A stretch of DNA of 64,000 bases. It comes from Liolophura sinensis. Lineage: Eukaryota; Mollusca; Polyplacophora; Chitonida; Chitonidae. A model generated the notes under the pieces. That model did no database searches. It had not been told where the DNA came from and saw only the letters and a list, made by a program, of their open reading frames with translations. The position numbers were made by a program, and so were the translations under genes. The stretch spans positions 19,771,338-19,835,337 of the forward strand of contig NC_088302.1 of assembly GCF_032854445.1 (NCBI RefSeq), written 5' to 3'. Shown one piece after another: positions 26,401 through 38,400 of this stretch (the first letter of the stretch is position 1; the number at the start of each line of letters is the position of its first letter).

Positions 26401-29400
26401 TTACCTTAATGCAGTAGCAGTTTACATATGCCATAAACCGCTCTGGCATTGGAGATGATACAGGATATGACACCTCTGACAGTGACTTTTATAAGCTTAT
26501 AATATCACTGGCATGAGAAAAAGCTCAGTTTTGATATGTTCTTTTATCTCTATTATACGCCTTTAAAAGGTTAAATGGTTTGCTTGACGTGAGGGTTTAC
26601 ATAGGAACCATGTAGTGTGTGCTTGACTCTTCAGCTAAGATATGTACTTCAAGACAAAAAATTGCTTTCAAGGATTTCATTATTATCATGGTTTCTAAAG
26701 CAACACACTTTATGAAATGCATGTAGAAGAATTTGCATAGGAGCAAGTGCCCTCTGATTTTCACACATGTTTACACATAAATAGCTGTGTCATATCAACC
26801 AGTTAACCAGTCATAACCAGTATAGTTACAAATAGGTCAACCAAATGCTTCACAAATTGGTTGCAAATGTTTCGTCTTTCTGTGACATCATGACGTCACA
26901 ATTGTTTCACCGAAAATGAAATGAAAAATAATGTTGTCACGAGAAGGGGTGATGGGACATCGAATGTATTGGATTCGTCCCGTGGAACCGAATGATCCAG
27001 AAAATTGAAATGGTTTCAAATGTTGGCTTGCTTTCGTAGTCTGTGGATACGTGTATAATCAAACCATACTGAATAAAATGTTGTACATGCATTCGCCTGT
27101 TGGTTTCTTAAGCTGGATTGTATTACACTGTTTTCTCGCAAATGTCTTTTGACATACATGTACATGCTGTCTTTGAAATCAAAATTCTTATACATGTATG
27201 ACATATGCTAATGTTATATCTCCAGAACTAATCAGCCATATTCATTGGAACTTCACACATGGTTTCACTTGCAGATATATAATTGTGGTCATGCAGCAAA
27301 TGGCTTGGTCATCTTTGAGTACACAGGTGTATTTTGTTTAGGCAGAGCTCTTATTTGGCTTGTAAATATTGTATTTTAGAACTGTTTAGTCAGATGCAAT
27401 GAAAGTGGAGTCACTTTGGGTCTCCCTTACCAGATGCAGTGAAACTGCAGTCACTTTTGGGTCCCCCATACATAATTATCATAGTGTCTCATAAACAACA
27501 AACTTTTGATACCGATATTAAATTAGTACTGATATTAAAACATTTTGATTTGGTCTGGTTTATTGTGAAAATTACCTGCAGAGCAATTAGGGTGGAGTTA
27601 TTATTGTTTACCATTTTAGGGACAATTTCCTCATTAAACACAGGTGGGTCTGTGTCTGATATGATCCAAATGCAGGCATTTATATATAAACATCTAGCAA
27701 GTTTGTGCACTTTGTATACTAGTATTAGAAAGGACAGGAAGCTTTTTTATTAAAAGAATTTACCGTACATGTAAATGTATGGTGATGTCTAATATTCACA
27801 CCAGAATGCACCCTGAAAATTATCTCTAACTTTTTGCTTGGTGAAATGAAAAATGAACACTTAAAGGAAAAGAAAACCTGAAAACTTGTGAAAAAATCAG
27901 ATAAAAAAGCATGAAAAGTTATTTTTTTTTTTTGATTTTTTTCTTTCAGGAGAAAAAGGTATTCTAAAAATACTTTTGTGTGATGAGTATTTGGGATCAA
28001 CATTTGGTACTTATCATCTTTGCATAATAATGCTCTAAATCATATGATGCATGTCGAATAATTTCCTTTGAAGGTAAATTGATGGTTTATATCCAAACAC
28101 ATGCATTTGATCTGAATTATGATAATATTTATGAATATATTAAAAATATACATTTGATCAAAATCCAGATTGAAAACATTTGTTAGAGGAAAAGCCAGTG
28201 AATTCTTGTGCAAATATATTTATTAAACATGTGTGACATTCTCAATTATAACATTATTATGCAAAGACCATATATACCAAGATGTGTTCCCAAATACCCA
28301 CTATACCAAGACCATATATACCAAGAAGTGTTCCCAAATACCCACTGTACCAAGACCATATATACCAAGAAGTGTTCCCAAATACCCACTATACCAAGAC
28401 CATATATACCAAGAAGTGTTCCCAAATACCCACTATACCAAGACCATATATACCAAGAAGTGTTCCCAAATACCCACTATACCAAGACCATATATACCAA
28501 GAAGTGTTCCCAAATACCCACTATACCAAGACCATATATACCAAGAAGTGTTCCCAAATACCCACTATACCAAGACCATATATACCAAGAAGTGTTCCCA
28601 AATACCCACTGTACCAAGACCATATATACCAAGAAGTGTTCCCAAATACCCACTATACCAAGACCATATATACCAAGAAGTGTTCCCAAATACCCACTGT
28701 ACCAAGACCATATATACCAAGAAGTGTTCCCAAATACCCACTGTACCAAGACCATATATACCAAGAAGTGTTCCCAAATACCCACTGTACCAAGACCATA
28801 TATACCAAGAAGTGTTCCCAAATACCCACTATACCAAGACCATATATACCAAGAAGTGTTCCCAAATACCCACTGTACCAAGACCATATATACCAAGAAG
28901 TGTTCCCAAATACCCACTATACCAAGACCATATATACCAAGAAGTGTTCCCAAATACCCACTGTACCAAGACCATATATACCAAGAAGTGTTCCCAAATA
29001 CCCACTGTACCAAGACCATATATACCAAGAAGTGTTCCCAAATACCCACTGTACCAAGACCATATATACCAAGAAGTGTTCCCAAATACCCACTATACCA
29101 AGACCATATATACCAAGAAGTGTTCCCAAATACCCACTATACCAAGACCATATATACCAAGAAGTGTTCCCAAATACCCACTGTACCAAGACCATATATT
29201 CCAAGAAGTGTTCCCAAATACCCACTGTACCAAGACCATATATACCAAGAAGTGTTCCCAAATACCCACTATACATAGATTACTACCAGGTGTCTTTTCC
29301 TCTTAAAGGAAAATCAAAAAAAAAATATTGCAGACTACATTTAAAGTTAACTTTTCAATAATAATTTTTATGTTTTCTCCTCCTTTGTAGTTAAGCAGAT

Positions 29401-32400
29401 GTAATACCATCTATGATTATGTCAAGTATATTTGATGTGCTTTCTGCTTCCACTTGCAGCACCTTGGGAAAATCCCTCTGATAGACTGCACCTTGGTTGA
29501 AGACCCAAGTTCAGATCCATTCAACTTCGACGACGACAGTAAGTGTCACAAACAAGTATGCAGTCGCTAAGGTCATGAATCTTAATGAATGATTTTGGAT
29601 TTGTTTATACCTGTAATAAATCTGACATTTCTCATAAGTTTTACAAGGGACCTTGTCACTTTTACTGTACAGGACATTAGACATCCAATGTAAATCCCAT
29701 TAGATTTATGAGAAAACAATTTTCTTATCTGAGTAAGTGGTTAAGGTGAATGTGTGTCAGCGTGCCAGTACTGACATGTACACCTGGCCACCCACAGCCT
29801 CTCTGTCACAGCAGGCATAAGCCCAGATTTGAAACTGCGATTACTTGGAAAATGTTCGAAGATGAAGGGAAAAGAGCGAATTTGTAATGTGTGAAGGCGA
29901 TTAGGGAGAATTCCTCGTGGGGAGTTATTTGTGTAATGACTGATGCCGAAGACAATTAGGCATGCAAAACTGTGTCCTTCGTCAATCGTGCAGAAAAATA
30001 TGGACATGCGTAATTCATGTTATCCGATAAAACTAATCCAGTATTAGATTTTCATGACAAAATTGAAATTTAGCATTTAAGTATTATTATTATTAAGTAT
30101 TACACAACTCTTAGGATTAAAATAAAAATCTTAAGGTAAATCACAGTTGTAATGCAGAAAACTGTTTTCAAATTAAGACCGCAAGTCAGATTTAATAAGT
30201 GTAAAAGAGCTTCATTATCAAGTATCAAGTATGGCCAAGTATCCATGTTATCTAAGTAATAAAATGTTTGGATTTCAAATTTGGCAAATTCTACTTTTTA
30301 CAGTTCATTCAACTCTTCAGACGTGTTGCACAAAAAAGGAAATTATTGATAGTCTTTGCATATAAATGATTTGTCTCTACATAATGAAGTGTGTGATGAT
30401 AGAGGCCAATCTGCTTTAATTCAGAATCTGTGATAATCGGAAACTCCTCTTTCAAAAACATGTATTGACAAAAACGTAATGCCCTTTTTAGACAAAAATA
30501 AACCAAAATTAGCTCTTTCAACCTTCTGATGTGTCCTTTGGGATTAAAATAGGTTTCTGGCCCAGAGACACGTTCATGTAGGTTATTTAAGAGACCTGAT
30601 CGAGGAAGATTATTAAATGTAATGTAAAAGAATTATAGTCACAGTATTGAAGTCATGAGTTTGCGCAACTCTGAATACAAAATTTTTCTGGGAAACCTGT
30701 TGGCATGCTGGATGATAAGATGTTAAAAAAAGATGTTGGAATGAGAGGAATCAGTTACATCATTTTGCTTTTGCTTTTTGCAAGTTGACCTAGGAAATGA
30801 CCTTGAAAGTTTTACTGAGAAACCGTTAAACTGAAAGGATGTGTCGCATCAAAAAAGCTTGTTTATACCTGTAATAAATCTGACATTCTTCATAAGTTTT
30901 ACAAGGGACCTTGTCACTTTTACTGTACAGGACATTAGACATCCAAAGTAAATCCCATTAGATTTATGAGAAATCAATTTTCTTATCTGAGTAAGTGGTT
31001 AAGGTGAATGTGTGTCAGCGTGCCAGTACTGACATGTACACCTGGCCACCCACAGCCTCTCTGTCACAGCAGGCATAAGCTCAGATTTGAAACTGCGATT
31101 ACTTGGAAAATGTTCGAAGATGAAGGGAAAAGAGCGAATTTGTAATGTGTGAAGGCGATTAGGGAGAATTCCTCGTGGGGAGTTATTTGTGTAATGACTG
31201 ATGCCAAAGACAATTAGGCATGCAAAATTGTGGCCTTCGTCAATCGTGCAGAAAAATATGGACATGCGTAATTCAGTGTTATCCGATAAAAACTTTTAAA
31301 AACAGGATTTAATGATTATATTATTAACAGTGGCATATTTCTCTCAGTTGTGAGTAGACAAAAAAAAACAGGTCAATGGTTACCCATTGGCTGGAGATGA
31401 TATGTATTTACCTATCATAAAATCGTTTGATCCAAATTGAAAATAGCAAGAATGAATGGATGATGTGGGTTCAACTCCTCTTTGGCAGAGGAAGAAAATG
31501 CTTTGCCAAAAAGGAACACATTAATACCAGACATACATGAGAACTATTTCAAGCTAAGTTGTCCTGCATTACATAGAACTGAATAGAACTAAAAACCCTT
31601 TCAAGGTACAATGTGTAAATTGCATTTCTTCTAGACAACTATGATCAGATATTTTGTCCAATTTGTAAAATTTGTAAAATGCAATTTGGCCACGTGTTTT
31701 GCTGAATCAGACAACCTGAGACCCCCCCTAATGTGATATTCTTGTTCTTCTCCCCTAGACGTGTCTGTAGACTCCACCCTCAGTATTCAGTCGTGTGAAC
31801 GAGAGAGGACGGACTACAATGGTCTGGATTTCCGGTTGATTGTAGACACCAAAAGTGGGCCTCCTGTCGTCATCATCCTGGTAGCTTCCACGCAGCAGGA
31901 AAAAGCCGCCTGGTGCAGTGATATCAGTCAGGTTAGTCTTGCAAAAGCACAGACTGTGTTGCATCAGTTGACATTTGATAGACAGTCTGGTACAGGAGCT
32001 GTTAACAAATTTAAAGTACAACAGATAGTGATCCACTTTGATGTCACCTGGAAATTTTGTTTAGCTTTTGCAGGTAAATTTTTTTTTAATTTCTCAATGG
32101 TTTCACAGCCACAGTGTCATCCGCATGGTATGTGAGGTGACATGAGACAGATAAGGTTCAGTGAGAAATTTCTTTACAATTATTCATTATTCTTTTGGAT
32201 GTGCATATTTTGCCTGACAAAATTCTTTCACTAAAGTATACTCTACAGGCACATGTAATCTATATGTCAGATTTCTTTTGGGGCCTCTATGGCCTTGTGG
32301 TGAACCTGCTAGCACAGAACAATGACTCCGGAGCCTCTCACACTTAGAGTCAGTGGGGCAACTGACCCCAAAATCTGAGTAATTCATCGGAACTAAATCG

Positions 32401-35400
32401 ACTCAGAAGTCATATCACCTGATCAGCTGAGTCAAGAGACTCATCTGGTTATATTTTGACTCATTTGGTTAGTCAGAAAGCTCATAGGAGTTGTTCATGA
32501 GTCAGTTAATATGGGTATATGACTCAGTTTTCTGAGTCGAATTAGCTCCATTGAATTACTCAGATTTTTTAGTCATTTGACCCAAACTTTTCTCTCAGTG
32601 CACCCATGCAGTCGCTGTGAGTTCAAGTCCAACTCATGTAGGCTCCCTTTGTGGTCGTATGTGGGAAAGTCAGCCAGCAACCTACTGGTTTTTGTGGCTT
32701 CCCCCAGGCACTGCCCAGTTTGCTACTACCATAATGCTGGCCGCTGTTGTATAGGTGAGATATTCTTGAGTACAGTGTAAAAATCCAAACAAATATATAA
32801 AAAAATTAACAGAATTTCTTTTTCTTTTTGACAGTGTATTGAGAATCTACACTACAGCGACCTGTTAAACAGCTCCATGAGCGAGTCCTCCTCAGTCACG
32901 ATGCCCCAGTCGGTCAGGTGAGTTCAACTCAACGACAAAAACTAGCTTGCAATGAAGTGCATGAGATCAGCCACCATTGGCTCAGATGAAAGATTTGAAC
33001 CTTTTCCTCCCCCCTCCCCCCCCCAAAAAAATCGCTTTCTTGTGTACTTTACAGATTGAATTCTTCACCTGTAGGCGACATCAGTTTATTTTATGTTTTA
33101 TGGGCAAGCGAACATTAAAAGATCCAAAAATGGAATAAAAAAGAAAAAAAACTGAAAAGTCATCTCTTTATTTTGTGCTACCTTGATAGGTTCATGATCT
33201 GAAATATGTCATATATATTTAAATATGTCTTGAACAGGAAAAATGTCTTGATTGGTCCACAGTAACAAATTAGGTGATTTTTGAAGTTTTATTTTAGAAA
33301 TAGACTTCCTCTAACATTGGAAATAGATTTATCCATGTGGTAAAAGAACTGTTGAAATTGATGTGGCCTTAGCACAGGATTGTAAGAACACCTTTTTGAA
33401 TGGTTTCTGTTTATTGGCCTCACTGTATCAGTCCTTGCATAAGCACCTGCTTTCTAAGGCGATGATTTGGAATTAGTTTGTGGTATTCCTTTAAAAATCT
33501 GTACGCAGTCAGTATGATGATAATCGGTATTGCTTTTTTTTTGCTGTATAGCATTATATGTCCATGGGCCTCTCAGGACTTGTGACTCTCATCTTAGATC
33601 AAAAGCTTTTGTTTAATATTTGCATCTGAATTTAGAGTGCTTAACTGAAATTGCAGTTAAATCTGAATCTCTTTAATTATTAAATAGCTGGCATATTTGA
33701 ATCTAAATCTGACTTCTCAGAAGTGTACGCGTACTTAAAATTGATGCTTTTGGGGAACACTTTGTGGAAAGAGTTCTAGCATGTGCTATAAGCAAAAGCA
33801 AATTTTGTTCTGAACTAAAATTGCGATGACCACTCTTCCTGAATTGTCCTGTAACTGTTGTGTGTGTTTGGTTTTTTATTGTACTTTTGTTTTTTTGTGT
33901 ACGTGGCCAGAAGGTGCACCAGTTTGCCACCTACATATATTCCTCACCATTTCATACCTGATATGACTTTATGGTTTATTTATTGTTTTGTACTTGGTTG
34001 GTTGTATGATTTTGTTGTTTTTTTTGTTTTGTTGTTTTAGACCGATATTGTTCTCTTTCCTCTTCACTGCATGCTTACAGGTCCTTCATCTTTAATCCTC
34101 AGTTTTGGTGAGTTTTACCTCTAGCTGTTGTTCTAGATTGGCATGCCTCTTGCTCAGAACAAACTTGATATATATTCCACATACATTGGAATCTTCTGTT
34201 TGCTTTCATTCTGTCTTCAAATCAGTAAATTTGTCTCTTGCAAAAGGCCCGACTTTATAATCCTCAGACAGTGTTGTAAAAGTGGCATTTTTAGCACTTC
34301 TGATTGATCAGAAATGAGAGTATTGTACAATGATTGGACAACCTGCTGAGTGTGCAATGATTGGTCAAACCACGGGCCACGATTATTGGCCTGTCTGGTG
34401 GCTGTGCAGTCATAGGTCAACTTGGCAATTGTGTAATGATTGGCCAATATGATGTCTGTGCACTGAATCACCAGCCTAGTGACTATGTAATTAATGGTCA
34501 ATCTGGTCACTGAACCATGATTTGCTAACCTGCTGACTAAATTTCCTATGACTGAGTTAAGTACCATATTTTGTGTTCAGTTGACTAGATGCCTGAGTAG
34601 AAGTTTATGTATTTATTTTATTTATTTCTCTGTGTGTTTTACACCATACTCTAGAATATGTCACTTATATGATGGCTGCCAGCATCATGGTGGGAGGAAA
34701 CCGGGCAGAGCCCGGAGGAATCTGCAGGTTGCAAACAGACCTTCATATGTATGACACACCTTCTTATGTACGCCTCGGTCAAGGAGACTCCTTTGGGTTA
34801 GACGCTGAAATTTGAAAGTGATATAAAATCTCGGAAGAAATTGTATAAAAATTAGAGTGGGGGCAGTGAATACCTGACTTAGTGTTCGGTTATTGCCTGG
34901 GTGGATACGGTGAATCCCTGACTAAGTGTTCTGTTGTTGCCTGGGTGGACGCAGTGAATACCTGACTAAGTGTTGTGTTATTGCCTGGGTGGATGTAGTG
35001 AATACCAGACTAAGTGTTCTGTTATTGCCTGGGTGGATACGGTGAATTCCTGACTAAGTGTTCTGTTGTTGCCTGAGTGGATGCAGCGAATACCTGACTA
35101 AGTGTTGTGTTATTGCCTGGGTGGATGCAGTGAATACCTGACAAATAATTCCGCTATTACCTGGGTGGATGTGGTGAATACCTGACTAAGTGTTGTGTTA
35201 TTGCCTGCGTGGATTTGGTGAATGCCTGACTAAGTGTTCTGTTGTTGCCTGGGTGGATGCAGTGAATACCTGACTAAGTGTTCTGCTGTTGCCTGGGTGG
35301 ATGCAGTGAATACCTGACTAAATGTTGTGCTATTGCCTGGGTGGATACATTGAATACCTGACTAAGTGTTGTGTTATTGCCTGGGTGGATGCAGCGAATA

Positions 35401-38400
35401 CCTGACTAAGTGTTGTGTTATTGCCTGGTTGGATGCAGCGAATACCTGACTAAATGTTGTGTTATTGCCTGGGTGGATGCAGCGAATACCTGACTAAGTG
35501 TTGTGTTATTGCCTGGGTGGATGCAGTGAATACCTGACTAAGTGTTGTGTTATTGCCTGGGTGGATGCAGTGAATACCTGACTAAGTGTTGTGTTATTGC
35601 CTGGGTGGATGCAGTGAATACCTGACTAAGTGTTGTGTTATTGCCTGGGTGGATGCAGTGAATACCTGACTAAGTGTTGTGTTATTGCCTGGGTGGATGC
35701 AGCGAATACCTGACTAAGTATTTTGTTATTGCCTGGGTTGATGCTTTATTCATGCAGAAAAGCAGACTCATAATACACATGCTAGTGTCATCAATATTAT
35801 TGCATGTCACATGGCTGAGATGATGGGATATTTTATTTATTTTACTTTAGTTCGTCCTTTTCTCAAGCTTTGGCACACTGAAAAGTCATGCGTACCAAGA
35901 GACTTAATACTGTCAGATCCAGTTTTTGAAAAAAAGCCTTGGAATTTTTCATGCTCACTGCCTAGTTTTGTGTCCCTTTGTGACATGGAATAGTCATTTG
36001 GTCTGCTTTTTGTGACATAGTCCAAAGTGAGAGAGTCTGTTTCAATCTATCCACACACATGTCCCATAGCAAATGTCTATTGAGCATTGTCAATTTCCTC
36101 TGGAAATTAAGCATGAAAACTTACAGGACTAGTATTTGTCTTTTTAAACAAGAACTATCTTGAGACCTATGCTACCCACTATTACTTTTGCTTTTTTTCA
36201 CTGAGCATTCATCCAGCATGTCGATATTACACAAGATTTCAGTAAAGTCACAGATACTCAGCATTTGTGTGGTATAAGTGAAATATTCTTGAGTATGGTG
36301 TAAAACACCAATCAAATAAATAAATAAATATGTTGATTATTAAGGTCAGCAATATATCTGACAGTTTATACACATTTATGATACTGGTTTAATCCACTCC
36401 TTGATCAGGGAATTTGTAGATTCCTCGGTTCATGAGGCCTTGTTCACAATATTGTAAAATCTTTGACGATGTCTGGCTGGCCCTCTGGTCCAAACGTTTG
36501 TCAGTAACTTATTGGTTTACCCTGGGCACTCAAATTTCCTCCATCCTCAAAAACAGAATGCCATCATATTAGTGAAAAACAACAGGTAAGTAAAATATCC
36601 AATACGTAATTCTGAAGCTGGCCATTCAGTGAAATTAGTAAAAGCCATTAGCAACATGTACACATATTTTATCAATCAGACAAGGCTGCTGAAGCTTGAT
36701 ACACATGTATACATACACATATTTGGGTAAGCCATTTTGGGGCAAACCTGCTTTGCCAGCCTATGGGAATAATTCTCCAATGTGGCAGACAGTTTATTGT
36801 TGTGCTAAGCGTGGTCTGTTTTTCTCCTCTTCAGGTCTGATCCTAAACTGTTCCGGGATGATGTGGACATCAAGTTCAGTCGCACTCTCAACTCCTGTAA
36901 AGTGCCTCAGGTATGTCTGACTTTATGCTTAATACATATGCCTGACCTTCATTGATTCTAAATCAAAACAGGTCAGAAACACACAAGCACAAATTTACAA
37001 AGCGGCAACATGCGGTTACAAATCGATGTTATCTAGCACTTAGTGCCCTCATTATTAAGTGAAGGGCCAATTTAGATGAAATTTAGATTTCTTTGACAGA
37101 CTGACCGACAGACAGAAAATGTGTCGTACAGAGCTACATGTATTTATTGCAGCTTGCAACCTGTTGCTGTTTCACAAAGCAGTCTGAGGTTAATGTGGAT
37201 TGTAACTAAAATGGGAACACATGTTACTGACATGTTACCATGGTGGTGTTGTTAAATGAACTTAGTCAACAATAGTTTACATTATCCCCACTGCTAAGGG
37301 GCACACTTATGTATGTACGTGTGTAGCTCATGCATTTAGCCCGTCAACATTACATATCTGAAACACTTCAGTCATGAAACTTCATGTAAGGATTCACGGG
37401 TGGGTCCCATGCAGATTTGAGGTTGACCTCTAACCTCACATTTCACCTCTGACCTTCTTTATTGGGTCAGAGTTCATATATGATGTGTTACTATTATATA
37501 TCTTCAAAACTGTTGAAACCAAAAAAGATTGTTTGATTCATTGTCTCAAGAACCCAATATAATCATTGAAATGAATGCGGTTGGGACAGCACATAGTGAA
37601 GTGCCATATATTTGAGATATTTTGGTTAGTGCACATGTACCTGTAATTTCATGCAAATGCTGGATGGCTTTGTCATGATTATGTGGCTTTTTTTGTTGTT
37701 TACTACACTACTTTCAGAAATGGATAATTCCTTATCTCTATGAAGGCTTAACTGTTTGTTGCTTAACTGTTTGTTACTTAACTGTTTGTTACTTAACTGT
37801 TTGCTACAGATCCGACTGTATGAAATGATCCGGTATGAAATGAGCATCTTGGTGCTGTTGTTGTTTTAGATACGGCATGCCAGCGTAGACCGTTTGCTGG
37901 ACAGGCTGACCGACCTGCGATTCCTCAGCATTGACTTCCTGAACACATTCCTGCTCACCTACCGTGTGTTTACCACGGGTAAAACTGTCCTGGAGGCCCT
38001 CAAGAGGGTGTACCGCAACCCCGAGTATGGCAACCTTGAGGGCAGCTCGAACTCTGTCCTTGTCATGTAAGTAGAACACAGCTGCCAGGTTGCTGCAGCC
38101 ATTCTTTGTTGTCATTGGGGTTTCCGTGGCAGAAGTGGTTAGCATGCCAGCACGGCGCAATGACCCAGGAGCCCCTAACCAATGCAGTCGCTGTGAGTTC
38201 AAGTCCAGCTCATGCTGGCTTCCTCTCTGGCTGTACGTGGGAAGGTCTGCCAGAAACCTGCTGATAGTTGTGGGTTTCCCCCAGGTTTTGCCCAGTTTCC
38301 TCCCACCATAATGCTGGCCTTTGTAGTATAAGTGAAATATTCTTGAGTATGTCTTAAAACATCAATCAAATAAATAAATAAATAAATAAAATAAGCTTGT

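Larger units (their letters stand above)
17434..28260 (+). other. RASGRF intron (about 12 kb with the next array)
   Basis: Intron between exons a and b. It holds SINE copies at 20605, 21755, 24612 and 25060, a T-rich low-complexity stretch at 22200-22420, and otherwise AT-rich DNA without recognisable exons. Confidence 0.85.

Noticed and set aside
28477-29276. Minus-strand hydrophobic repeat frames over the same array
   Set aside because: Complement of the same minisatellite.
28208-29361. Three overlapping open frames of about 357 codons
   Set aside because: They are the same 44-bp tandem repeat read in three frames inside an intron; no start context, splice logic or domain supports translation.
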